From positions 124,001 to 188,000 of the forward strand of contig JASCOE010000002.1 in the NCBI GenBank assembly GCA_029959285.1: DNA of 64,000 nucleotides. Direction: 5' to 3'. The stretch is from Flavobacteriaceae bacterium PS02337. GTDB taxonomy: Bacteria; Bacteroidota; Bacteroidia; Flavobacteriales; Flavobacteriaceae. A model generated the notes under the pieces. The model did not search any database. It was given only the letters and a program-made list of their open reading frames with translations, and had not been told where the DNA came from. Numbering within the stretch: the first letter of the stretch is position 1; each line of letters starts with the position of its first letter. Both the position numbers and the translations under genes were made by a program. This document shows, one piece after another, positions 8,423 through 16,253 of the stretch.

Positions 8423-10870
8423 CTAATTCTTAAATTCGCTTTTATTTGAATTCTTTTTTCTACTCTCAAAATAAATCCCTCCAACTAAAAGCAATAACAT
8501 TCCAATTGTACTTATCAAAGTAATTGTTCCACCAGTTTTAATAACCCGTGGTTCAAATTTGAATTCAATTGTGTGTTTTCCAGCAGGAACTTCCATTGCT
8601 CTTAAAACATAATCAACTGGAAAATGATCTGTTAACTTACCGTCGATGTAAGCATTCCAGCCATTTTTATAATACATTTCAGAGAAAACAGCTAAACCGT
8701 CTTTTTCGTTTTCAGATTTATATTTAATGTAGTTTGGCTTATAAGTAACAACTTTAATTGTTCCAGTAGTATCAAAAGCTTTCTTTAATCTAGCATTTTG
8801 AAATTTACTTTCATGATCGTGAACATTAAAAACAGCAACTTTTTTAGTATCAAGTGTATTTAATGCTTTCATTACATCATCAGGTTTGTTTACCAATTTT
8901 ACTGAACTCACAAACCATGCATTTCCGTTAGCATCTGGATTTTGTGTCGGAATTTGATTTCCTTCTTTATCAACCTGAATTACATACTTAACATTCAACA
9001 TATTAAGCACTTCTAAATTATTTTTAGCAATTTGATAATCATACAATTGCTGCATTCTTCTTGGTCTTACAGCGCTATATCCACCAATTGTTTTATGGAA
9101 ATAAGAAGATCTTCCTTGCAGTTGACCTTGAAGATCAAAAACACGATAAACTGATGTATCTTTTAAAATCTGAGCATCTGCAGGTGTTTCTTGAAAAGGC
9201 GCTGCGATTTGAACAGGGCTTACAAAATCTTTAGCAGAAACATATTTTTTATCCACAAAAAACAAATCAAAAATCATGACAAGTCCGATTATGATTAAAG
9301 TTGTAGTTTGCGAAAATCTGTTTTTAATGAACATCCATAAAACGACAAACGTAACTATGATTAAAAATCCAGATCGCAATAAATCTGCATAATACATTGT
9401 AACTCTGTCTTCTTTTAAAGCATCAACAAAATCTGGCCCGTAACTTTCCATGAAATATTGATCGCTGGCTCCTGAAAAATGGAAGAAACTTTTAGCGATT
9501 AATAAAATAAGAAGCACGCCCAAACCAAAAACTCCTGTTTGAACTAAAGCTTTTTGTTGCAATTTTGGTTCATCTTTCGCTTTAAAGAAAGATTGAAGTC
9601 CCATAACTGCTAAAACTGGAAAACACAATTCTAATATAACCTGAATAGAAGAAACGGCTCTAAATTTATCGTACATCGGAACGTACTCGATGAAAAAGTC
9701 AGTCAATAAAGAGAAATTTTTACCCCAAGAAAGCACTAACGTAAATAACGCTCCTCCTAAAAATACATATTTGATTTTTCTATCGTCGATAAATAAAGCT
9801 AAAACAGCTAAAAAGAAAACCACTACTCCAATATATGCTGGAGCTGAAACGATTGGCTGATCTCCCCAATACGTTGGCATTCCTGAAACAAAATCTTGTG
9901 CTTGACTATCTGGAACACCTTTTTCTAACATGAATTGATACATTCGGCTGTCAGTTCCAACATTTTCATGACTTGAACCTCCAAATATTCTTGGCGCAAT
10001 TAAATTTAAACTTTCAGCAATTCCGTAGCTATATTCAGTAATATAATCGGTTGTCATTGCTGCTGTGGTTTCATTTTTAGATCCGTCTGGATTAAAAGTC
10101 AACTCACTTTTATCTCTAATACTATATTTAGCATATTCGCTTGTTGCCAATAAATTTCCTGCATTGGCTCCAATTGCAAAAATTCCTGCAACGACCAAAG
10201 TTCCGAATGAAATTAAAAGCGGTTTGTATTCTTTATTTTTAATAAAATCGAAAGCAAAATAACCTGAAAGTATCAATAAGAAAATCAATAGATAATAGGT
10301 CATTTGGAAGTGGTTAGCGTTCACTTCTAAAGCTACCGCAAACATGGTGAGTAAACCTCCCCAAATATATTTTTTCTGAAAAACGAGTATGAATCCGGCA
10401 ATAACCAAAGGCATATATGCAATTGCATGCGCTTTAGCATTATGACCAACTCCTAAAATGATGATTAAATAAGTTGAAAAACCAAATGCGATGGCTCCAA
10501 TAAAAGCTTTTAATGGATCTGTTTTTAAAACCAATAACAAACCATAAAAACCTAAGAAATATAAAAATAAGTAATCGGCAGGACGTGGAAGAAATCGTAA
10601 AACATCATCTATTTTTCCAACAAAATCGTACGGGTAATTTGCTCCAAGCTGATACGTTGGCATACCTCCAAAAGCCGAATTTGTCCAGTAAGGTTCTGCT
10701 TTTTCTAATGCTCTAAAGTCATTTTGCTCTTTTGCCATTCCGGTATATTGAGCAATATCCGATTGGTAAATTTGTTTTCCTTGCAGAACAGGGTAAAAAT
10801 AAATTAATGAAACAAGAATAAAGCCCAGTATTACAAGGGCGTGCACGTAGAACTTATTAATTATTTTCAA
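8423..10870 (-). CDS. YfhO-family polytopic membrane protein
   Basis: 815 residues. The N-terminal two thirds hold about a dozen membrane helices with a long extracytoplasmic loop after the first (EPYWTNSAFGGMPTYQLGAN), a pattern of YfhO and GT-C-like glycosyltransferases. The last 250 residues form an extracytoplasmic beta-rich domain (YYKNGWNAYIDGKLTDHFPV) closed by a final helix near 785-805. Bacillus YfhO is needed for sugar decoration of lipoteichoic acid; in Bacteroidota the acceptor is not known. It heads the run YfhO, two small proteins, glycosyltransferase and flippase. Its promoter overlaps the stop codon of the DUF4834 gene. Confidence 0.85.
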   Translation of the reverse strand: MKIINKFYVHALVILGFILVSLIYFYPVLQGKQIYQSDIAQYTGMAKEQNDFRALEKAEPYWTNSAFGGMPTYQLGANYPYDFVGKIDDVLRFLPRPADYLFLYFLGFYGLLLVLKTDPLKAFIGAIAFGFSTYLIIILGVGHNAKAHAIAYMPLVIAGFILVFQKKYIWGGLLTMFAVALEVNANHFQMTYYLLIFLLILSGYFAFDFIKNKEYKPLLISFGTLVVAGIFAIGANAGNLLATSEYAKYSIRDKSELTFNPDGSKNETTAAMTTDYITEYSYGIAESLNLIAPRIFGGSSHENVGTDSRMYQFMLEKGVPDSQAQDFVSGMPTYWGDQPIVSAPAYIGVVVFFLAVLALFIDDRKIKYVFLGGALFTLVLSWGKNFSLLTDFFIEYVPMYDKFRAVSSIQVILELCFPVLAVMGLQSFFKAKDEPKLQQKALVQTGVFGLGVLLILLIAKSFFHFSGASDQYFMESYGPDFVDALKEDRVTMYYADLLRSGFLIIVTFVVLWMFIKNRFSQTTTLIIIGLVMIFDLFFVDKKYVSAKDFVSPVQIAAPFQETPADAQILKDTSVYRVFDLQGQLQGRSSYFHKTIGGYSAVRPRRMQQLYDYQIAKNNLEVLNMLNVKYVIQVDKEGNQIPTQNPDANGNAWFVSSVKLVNKPDDVMKALNTLDTKKVAVFNVHDHESKFQNARLKKAFDTTGTIKVVTYKPNYIKYKSENEKDGLAVFSEMYYKNGWNAYIDGKLTDHFPVDYVLRAMEVPAGKHTIEFKFEPRVIKTGGTITLISTIGMLLLLVGGIYFESRKKNSNKSEFKN

Positions 10871-10914
10871 TTTTGGCTGGTTTGGGTTAAAATGAATCCT
10901 AAATTTTCAGGGCA

Positions 10915-10922
10915 CAAATCTA
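10915..10922 (-). promoter_or_regulatory. -7 box for yfhO inside the end of the upstream gene
   Basis: TAGATTTG on the minus strand matches TAnnTTTG. Its first three bases are the TAG stop codon of the DUF4834 gene. It lies 44 bp upstream of the YfhO ATG. Confidence 0.55.
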
Positions 10923-11216
10923 ATCTATTTCTTCGTAATCAACATACTCTCCCACTTTTTTGGTTTCGCGCGGGTTTTTAGCATTTGCAGTATCAATAAT
11001 TATTTCATCTCTATTGTTACTGTTATTTTGCCAGTTATTACCTTGATTGTATTGATTATACTGTTCCTGTTGTCTTTGGATATTTTCTCCTGCTTTTTCA
11101 AAAGCTTTTTTCACCAAAACTGGAAAAAAGATTCTAGCTAAAAATTTAAAAATGTAATAAAAAGCTATAACCCACATGATGGTTTTAAGTAAACCTGAAA
11201 ATGATGCTTCTTGCAT
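10920..11216 (-). CDS. DUF4834-type small membrane-anchored protein
   Basis: 98 residues starting MQEASFSGLLKTIMWVIAFY. One N-terminal membrane helix (about residues 8-30, with FYYIFKFLARIFFPVLV) is followed by a polar tail rich in Gln and Asn (QYNQYNQGNNWQNNSNN) and an acidic C-terminus ending YVDYEEID. A longer frame exists upstream, but those residues have no sensible composition and would run over the divergent promoter, so I start at the ATG at 11216. It directly precedes yfhO on the same strand. Function unknown. Confidence 0.75.
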   Translation of the reverse strand: MQEASFSGLLKTIMWVIAFYYIFKFLARIFFPVLVKKAFEKAGENIQRQQEQYNQYNQGNNWQNNSNNRDEIIIDTANAKNPRETKKVGEYVDYEEID

Positions 11217-11294
11217 AACTATATAATTTTTTCCAAAATTAATAAATCCATCGCTTAAAAATAAAATATGAATCTTAAATAAATAATAAAATAT

Positions 11295-11302
11295 GTACAT
11301 TT
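11295..11302 (+). promoter_or_regulatory. -7 box for the outer-membrane channel-like gene
   Basis: TACATTTG on the plus strand matches TAnnTTTG, 38 bp upstream of the ATG at 11341. Confidence 0.55.
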
Positions 11303-11340
11303 GAAATGCGTTATCACTTTTTAATCCTATAAAGAAAATT

Positions 11341-12306
11341 ATGTTCAAAATTAAAAACTTACTTGCCCCGGTACTTTTTTTTATTCCACAACTGTTTTTT
11401 GCGCAATATACTGACGTTATTAATTCCAATCGACCAGGCGAAACTATGTCGGCTTACGGAGTTGGTAAATCAGTAATTCAAGCCGAACTTGGTGTCTATG
11501 GCATCAAAGAAAAACACGATTTACTAAATTACGATGCTAGCGGTTTTGGTACCGATTTCTCTCTTAGATATGGCGCTTTTTTAGAACAATTGGAGTTTGT
11601 GCTTGATGTACAATATCAAATGGAAAATTTTGATACGCCTTATACGAGTTATAAGAAAAACAATTTCAGACAAACTGTTCTTGGTGCTAAATATCTGGTT
11701 TATGATCCTTACAAAAATAAAAAAGAAGCAAACATTTACAGCTATAAAGCCAATCATAGCTTTAATTGGCGTGAATTAATTCCTGCCGTTTCTGTTTTTG
11801 CCGGAGCTAATTTTGTTGGTGCAGAGAATCCTTATTATTTTTCTCCAGACGGCGCAATTTCTCCTAAAATTTCCTTGATTACTCAGAACTTATTTGGAGG
11901 CGGAAAATGGGTTTTTGTAACTAATATTATTGCTGATTATATCGGAACTGATTATCCAAGTTACGGATATGTCTTAACTTTGACACACGGATTTAATGAA
12001 AAATGGTCTGGTTTTGTTGAAAATCAAGGCTATAAAAGCGATTTTTACAGCGATGCAATTGTTCGTGGTGGTGCGGCTTACCTTCTTTCTGCCAACATGC
12101 AGGTTGATGCTTCTATAAGTACAAATTTTAAAAACACACCATCTGTATTATACGGAGGAGTTGGAGTTTCATGGCGTTATGACGGTTGGTACAAAAATAA
12201 GCAAGCCGCAAATAAGGCGGATGAAAAAGCCAAAAAGAATACCGACAATGATAAGAACATAGACTATCAAGAAAAAGAAAGAAAACGAAAAGCAAAATAC
12301 GAATAA
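11341..12306 (+). CDS. Outer-membrane channel-like protein (phenol MetA-pathway/transporter family)
   Basis: 321 residues with a clear signal peptide (about 1-21, cleaved near LFFAQ-Y). The mature part is rich in alternating aromatic and polar residues typical of beta strands (DFSLRYGAFLEQLEFVLDVQ, then GYVLTLTHGFNEKWSGFVEN), matching the outer-membrane beta-barrel group often labelled 'transporter' or 'MetA-pathway of phenol degradation'. It begins DVINSNRPGETMSAYGVGKS, a conserved opening of that family. The last 45 residues are a Lys-rich charged tail (KNKQAANKADEKAKKNTDND), unusual for a barrel and perhaps periplasmic. It is divergent from the DUF4834 gene. Substrate unknown. Confidence 0.75.
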   Translation: MFKIKNLLAPVLFFIPQLFFAQYTDVINSNRPGETMSAYGVGKSVIQAELGVYGIKEKHDLLNYDASGFGTDFSLRYGAFLEQLEFVLDVQYQMENFDTPYTSYKKNNFRQTVLGAKYLVYDPYKNKKEANIYSYKANHSFNWRELIPAVSVFAGANFVGAENPYYFSPDGAISPKISLITQNLFGGGKWVFVTNIIADYIGTDYPSYGYVLTLTHGFNEKWSGFVENQGYKSDFYSDAIVRGGAAYLLSANMQVDASISTNFKNTPSVLYGGVGVSWRYDGWYKNKQAANKADEKAKKNTDNDKNIDYQEKERKRKAKYE

Positions 12307-12353
12307 TTTTAAATAACCAAACGCTCTAAAAAGAGACCCTCAATACCAGCTTA

Positions 12354-13472
12354 ATGATTACAATAAAAGAAGCCAAAAGCAAAAAAGAATTAACCGAATA
12401 CATTAAATTTCCTTTTTCTCTGTACAAAGACAGCCCGTATTGGGTTCCGCCAATTATTGCAGATGAATTAGAATCTTTTGATAAAACGAAAAATCCTGCT
12501 TTTGATAATGCTGAAGCTTATTTCTATTTGGCTTACAGAGACAATAAAATTGTTGGGCGTATCACAGCGATCATCAATTGGGCTGAAGTAAACAATCAGC
12601 ATAAGCGAAAAGTGCGTTTTGGTTGGTTTGATGTTATTGATGATGTTGAAGTTACAAAAGCACTTCTTGAAAAAGTATTCGAATTAGGAAGAAAACACAA
12701 TTTAGAGCATGCAGAAGGCCCAATGGGATTTTCGAATTTAGATAAAGTTGGCGTTTTAACAGAAGGATACGATCAAGTTGGAACCATGATTACATGGTAC
12801 AATCACCCATATTATGTAACGCATTTAGAGCAATTAGGATTTCAGGTTGAAAAACAATATATAGAAAGTATATTTCCTTTTTCGAATGTAAAACCTGAAT
12901 TCTTTTTGAAAGCGCAGGCTTTAATTAAAAAACGTTACGAGCTTAGATCGTTAACTTTTACAAAGACAAAAGACATTATGCCTCACGTAGACAAAATGTT
13001 TGATTTGTTTAATGAATCTTACGAAAAACTAGCATCATTTGTTGCTATTTCTGATGTTCAAAAAGAGTATTTTAAAAAGAAATATATCAGTTTTATCAAT
13101 CCAGAATATATTAAGTTCGTAGTTGATAAAGATGATAATTTAGTAGCATTTAGTATTGTAATGCCAAGTTTTACAGAGGCTTTGCAAAAAATTAGAGGAA
13201 AGTTATTCCCCTTTGGTTTTTTACAATTATTGAAAGCTAGAAAACATAGTAAAGATGTTGTTTTTTACCTTATCGGAGTTCATCCTGATTATCAAAATAA
13301 AGGTGTAACTGCTATTATTTTTGATGAATATTATAAAACATTTTCTGAAAAAGGAATTCAAAATTGTATTAGAACTCCAGAATTATTAGAAAATACTGCC
13401 ATTCATTTACTTTGGAAGAATTTTGATCCGAAAATTCATTGTCAGAGAAAAACGTATTTGAAGAATCTTTAG
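12354..13472 (+). CDS. GNAT-fold N-acetyltransferase-like protein
   Basis: 372 residues, soluble, with no signal peptide. The N-terminal part (ITIKEAKSKKELTEYIKFPF...DSPYWVPPII) and the duplicated acetyltransferase-like fold fit a Bacteroidota family sometimes labelled 'GTP cyclohydrolase' without good reason. The C-terminal half holds the acetyl-CoA binding signature region near 310 (YLIGVHPDYQNKGVTAIIFD, equivalent to motif A Q/RxxGxG/A). Substrate unknown. It lies 47 bp after the channel-like gene on the same strand and may be co-transcribed. The family call is firm; a specific reaction is not. Confidence 0.75.
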   Translation: MITIKEAKSKKELTEYIKFPFSLYKDSPYWVPPIIADELESFDKTKNPAFDNAEAYFYLAYRDNKIVGRITAIINWAEVNNQHKRKVRFGWFDVIDDVEVTKALLEKVFELGRKHNLEHAEGPMGFSNLDKVGVLTEGYDQVGTMITWYNHPYYVTHLEQLGFQVEKQYIESIFPFSNVKPEFFLKAQALIKKRYELRSLTFTKTKDIMPHVDKMFDLFNESYEKLASFVAISDVQKEYFKKKYISFINPEYIKFVVDKDDNLVAFSIVMPSFTEALQKIRGKLFPFGFLQLLKARKHSKDVVFYLIGVHPDYQNKGVTAIIFDEYYKTFSEKGIQNCIRTPELLENTAIHLLWKNFDPKIHCQRKTYLKNL

Positions 13473-13476
13473 TTTA

Positions 13477-13510
13477 GTTTTCAGTCGCAGTCTCAGTTTT
13501 CAGTTTTTTA
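13477..13510. repeat. Dispersed GTTTTCAGTCGCAG repeat, copy 1
   Basis: The 14-mer GTTTTCAGTCGCAG is followed by TCTCAGTTTTCAG. The identical 14-mer occurs at 36397-36410, and a one-mismatch copy lies at 62844-62857; all three are in gaps between genes. Confidence 0.6.
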
Positions 13511-13512
13511 CT

Positions 13513-14058
13513 ATGAAAAAGATTGGAGTAATACTTTTGATAATAATTTCATTTTCATTTGTAAAAGACGAAAGTGATCTTTTATATAAAAATTATGCTA
13601 AGGCACTATACCAAGGTGGTACTTTTCAATTTTTCTTAGTGATTAAGATTAAAAACTTAAATACGAATAAAGTTAGAGAGATATGTACGAAAGGTAACTT
13701 TTTGCAAGGTGCAATTCATCGTGAGTATAAAATTCCTTATACTGAAAAAGGATTACTTAAAGCATCTCAAATTGCTTTAAAAAACAAAAGAAGATATTTT
13801 GAATTTAAAAATGATAGTGCAATTGCAAATTTGGGAGTAAAATATTATTCAGTAAATGATTTGAAGAAATTAGAATCTAAAATTAACTTTAATCTACTTG
13901 CTGAAAAAATAAAGAAAAACAAAAAATGGCATTCTTATCTTGATGACAAAGACTTAACAATGTATGCACATGCTCTTTTTAACAGAGGAATTTTAACTGG
14001 AGAAAATAGTTGTATGGGTGGCACATTGATTTATATAGATCCTAGTACAAAATTTTAA
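13513..14058 (+). CDS. Hypothetical exported protein
   Basis: 181 residues with an N-terminal hydrophobic stretch (MKKIGVILLIIISFSFVKDE) that looks like a signal peptide. The rest is rich in Lys and Asn, with no membrane helix. A single Cys-Met-Gly-Gly motif stands near the C-terminus (ENSCMGGTLIY). No family recognised. It starts 41 bp after the GNAT gene, just after a dispersed repeat, and is closed by the terminator at 14073-14106. Confidence 0.65.
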   Translation: MKKIGVILLIIISFSFVKDESDLLYKNYAKALYQGGTFQFFLVIKIKNLNTNKVREICTKGNFLQGAIHREYKIPYTEKGLLKASQIALKNKRRYFEFKNDSAIANLGVKYYSVNDLKKLESKINFNLLAEKIKKNKKWHSYLDDKDLTMYAHALFNRGILTGENSCMGGTLIYIDPSTKF

Positions 14059-14072
14059 AATCTCAAAAATAA

Positions 14073-14106
14073 AAAAATCCATTCGCCCCCAAACGAATGG
14101 ATTTTT
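14073..14106. terminator. Terminator, first of a near-identical pair
   Basis: A 13-bp stem (AAAAATCCATTCG and complement) encloses CCCCCAAA and is flanked by A and T runs. It serves the plus-strand gene before it and the convergent minus-strand lipoprotein gene. The stem sequence is repeated at 14664-14698. Confidence 0.85.
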
Positions 14107-14125
14107 CATTAAATAAAAACTCTAT

Positions 14126-14614
14126 TTACTCTACTTTACAATCTACTTTTACTAAAGTATTTTTTTGATCAAATTTCAATTTAGATTTATCTTTAAACAT
14201 AACTTTATCATTTGATGTAACAACATCGCCGTATCCTTCAATAAAAGTTCCGTCTTTTTGCAGAAAAACAACTTCTCTTACTGATGAAACTCCTTCAGAA
14301 GAAAAAGTATAATCGGCAACTAAAGTATCGCCTTTCATGTTTCCAATCAATGTTCCTTCGTTTTTATCTTTTCCAACCAAATTGTAAATCAGTTTTCCAT
14401 TTACTTCTTGATGAGAATTGACATTGAAACTCATATCTATAATACTTCCGTTAGATTTCCAAGTATAGCATTGGTCTCCCGCAGGTTCTACTATTTCTGC
14501 CTCTTTTGGTGGACTTGGCGTAATTTGTACCGGCTCTGTTGTTGTGGTTTCTTTTTTGCAAGAAGCAAAAATTGACAACGCAAGTACAGCTGTTAGTGTT
14601 AGTACTTTTTTCAT
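14126..14614 (-). CDS. Lipoprotein of unknown function
   Basis: 162 residues. The signal peptide ends in a lipobox (SIFASC, Cys19) and is followed by a Lys/Glu/Thr/Pro linker. The folded part (about 50-162) starts CYTWKSNGSIIDMSFNV and has a beta-rich pattern with a GTLIGNMKGDTLVADYTF segment often seen in small Bacteroidota lipoproteins that resemble heat-shock or lipocalin-like domains. It probably sits in the outer membrane facing the periplasm. It is monocistronic and boxed in by two nearly identical terminators. Confidence 0.7.
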   Translation of the reverse strand: MKKVLTLTAVLALSIFASCKKETTTTEPVQITPSPPKEAEIVEPAGDQCYTWKSNGSIIDMSFNVNSHQEVNGKLIYNLVGKDKNEGTLIGNMKGDTLVADYTFSSEGVSSVREVVFLQKDGTFIEGYGDVVTSNDKVMFKDKSKLKFDQKNTLVKVDCKVE

Positions 14615-14663
14615 AATTCTTTATTTTTATTTTGTGATTTATGATATAAAGTTACCCTAAATA

Positions 14664-14698
14664 AAAAAAATCCATTCGCATAACGAATGGATTTTTTT
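14664..14698. terminator. Terminator, second of a near-identical pair
   Basis: A 15-bp stem with the core AAATCCATTCG and a 5-nt loop (CATAA), ending in a T run on the minus strand. It lies 39 bp after the stop of the alpha-oxoamine synthase gene. Confidence 0.85.
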
Positions 14699-14737
14699 AC
14701 ATAATTCCCACTTAGAGAATTTTATTTTAAAAGTCAA

Positions 14738-15997
14738 TTACGACACGTCAACAGTTGTACGCTCTGCAATTTCTTTATAAGTCCCGTTAACCAATTTCTC
14801 ACGAATTGCTTCGAAAGCCGTTAACGTTTCATCGATATCAGCTAAAGTATGAGAAGCCGTAGGAATCATTCTCAACAAGATAATTCCTTTTGGAATAACT
14901 GGATACACAACGATAGAAAGGAAAATACCGTAGTTTTCTCTTAAATCGTTTACCATTACCATTGCTTCAGGAATACTTCCTTCTAAGTAAACTGGTGTAA
15001 TACAAGTATTTGTATCTCCAATATTAAATCCTTTTTCTTTAAGACCACTTTGTAATGCGTTTACATTTTCCCAAAGTTTATCTTTAATTTCAGAAGATTT
15101 ACGTAATAATTCTAAACGTTTCAAAGAACCAATTGTTTGAATCATTGGTAATGCTTTTGCAAACATTTGAGAACGCAAATTGTATTTTAAATAATCAATA
15201 ACCGATTTATCTGCTGCTACAAAAGCACCGATATTAGCCATAGATTTTGCAAAAGTAGAGAAGTAAACATCGATATCTGCTTGAACTCCCTGCTCCTCAC
15301 CTGCTCCAGCACCCGTTTTACCAAGTGTACCAAAACCGTGAGCGTCATCTACTAATAAACGGAAATTGTATTTTTGTTTTAAAGCAACAATTTCTTTTAA
15401 TTTTCCTTGTTGACCGCGCATTCCGAAAACACCTTCAGTGATAAATAAAATACCACCGCCAGTTTCCTCAGCCATTTTAGTAGCACGCTGCAAGTTTTTC
15501 TCCATACTTTCCAAATCATTGTGTTTGTATGTGAAACGTTTACCCATGTGCAAACGAACACCATCAATGATACAAGCATGTGAATCTACATCATAAACAA
15601 TAATATCATTTTTAGTAACCAAAGCGTCAATAATAGACACCATTCCTTGGTAACCAAAATTCAATAAATAAGCAGATTCTTTCATTACGAAATCAGCCAA
15701 TTCATTTTCTAATTGTTCGTGGTACGTAGTGTGTCCAGACATCATACGAGCTCCCATCGGATAAGCCGCACCAAATTGAATTGCTGCATCTGTATCTGCC
15801 TGACGAACTTCTGGATGATTTGCTAAACCTAAATAATCATTTAAACTCCAGTTTAAAATATTTTTTCCGTGAAAAGTCATTCTAGGACCCAACTCTCCTT
15901 CTAACTTTGGGAAAACATAATAACCTTCTGCTTGAGAAGCCCATTTTCCTAAAGGTCCTTTATTGTCCTGAATTCTTTCGAATAAATCTTTTACCAT
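14738..15997 (-). CDS. Alpha-oxoamine synthase (PLP-dependent; serine palmitoyltransferase / capnine synthase type)
   Basis: 419 residues, the usual family length. These enzymes join an amino acid to an acyl-CoA or acyl-ACP with loss of CO2. Visible: His140 that stacks on PLP (DSHACIIDG), Asp218 and His220 (VDDAHGFGTLG), and the PLP lysine Lys251 in STFAKSMANIGAF. The TFxKS motif is closer to serine palmitoyltransferase (TFSKS) than to glycine C-acetyltransferase (TLGKA). In Flavobacterium relatives this branch includes the cysteate acyltransferase that begins sulfonolipid (capnine) synthesis, so a sphingolipid or sulfonolipid role is likely. Other family members, such as 2-amino-3-ketobutyrate CoA ligase, are less likely. 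Its -7 box is at 16035-16042. Confidence 0.8.
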   Translation of the reverse strand: MVKDLFERIQDNKGPLGKWASQAEGYYVFPKLEGELGPRMTFHGKNILNWSLNDYLGLANHPEVRQADTDAAIQFGAAYPMGARMMSGHTTYHEQLENELADFVMKESAYLLNFGYQGMVSIIDALVTKNDIIVYDVDSHACIIDGVRLHMGKRFTYKHNDLESMEKNLQRATKMAEETGGGILFITEGVFGMRGQQGKLKEIVALKQKYNFRLLVDDAHGFGTLGKTGAGAGEEQGVQADIDVYFSTFAKSMANIGAFVAADKSVIDYLKYNLRSQMFAKALPMIQTIGSLKRLELLRKSSEIKDKLWENVNALQSGLKEKGFNIGDTNTCITPVYLEGSIPEAMVMVNDLRENYGIFLSIVVYPVIPKGIILLRMIPTASHTLADIDETLTAFEAIREKLVNGTYKEIAERTTVDVS

Positions 15998-16034
15998 AAT
16001 ATATTGTAGTAATTTTTTTTACTTAATCAGCGAG

Positions 16035-16042
16035 CAAAAATA
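16035..16042 (-). promoter_or_regulatory. -7 box for the alpha-oxoamine synthase gene
   Basis: TATTTTTG on the minus strand, 37 bp upstream of the ATG at 15997. Confidence 0.55.
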
Positions 16043-16189
16043 ATCATTATTCTTCTAAAATTCAGACACTCATTTATTTTTCTTAAAAAATATTCTACAT
16101 AAAAATTTTAACAAGATTTAACTTTAGTTCATTTTTAAAAAAATCTCCAAAATTACGCTCCAATTTTCTTCAAACATGATTTTTATCAT

Positions 16190-16215
16190 AATAAAAGATA
16201 AAATAGTCTTTTATT
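16190..16215. promoter_or_regulatory. 26-bp dyad operator before nirK (proposed Rrf2/NsrR-like site)
   Basis: Half-sites AATAAAAGATA and AGTCTTTTATT are separated by 4 nt; each differs by one base from the perfect dyad found before the NO reductase gene. The right half overlaps the -7 box at 16212-16219, so binding would block RNA polymerase. The ATG is 38 bp downstream. Confidence 0.65.
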
Positions 16216-16219
16216 TTTG
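16212..16219 (+). promoter_or_regulatory. -7 box for nirK
   Basis: TATTTTTG on the plus strand, 34 bp upstream of the nirK ATG and overlapping the proposed operator by four bases. Confidence 0.55.
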
Positions 16220-16253
16220 ATCTATAAATATATGAAAACAAAACCAAGTAATT

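Noticed and set aside
11217-11429. N-terminal extension of the DUF4834 protein
   Set aside because: Would cover the divergent promoter and the start of the channel gene; the added residues look non-coding, and the ATG at 11216 gives the usual family start.
12354-13472. GTP cyclohydrolase
   Set aside because: A label sometimes given to this family, but the visible motif is an acetyl-CoA binding GNAT pattern and no cyclohydrolase zinc site is seen.
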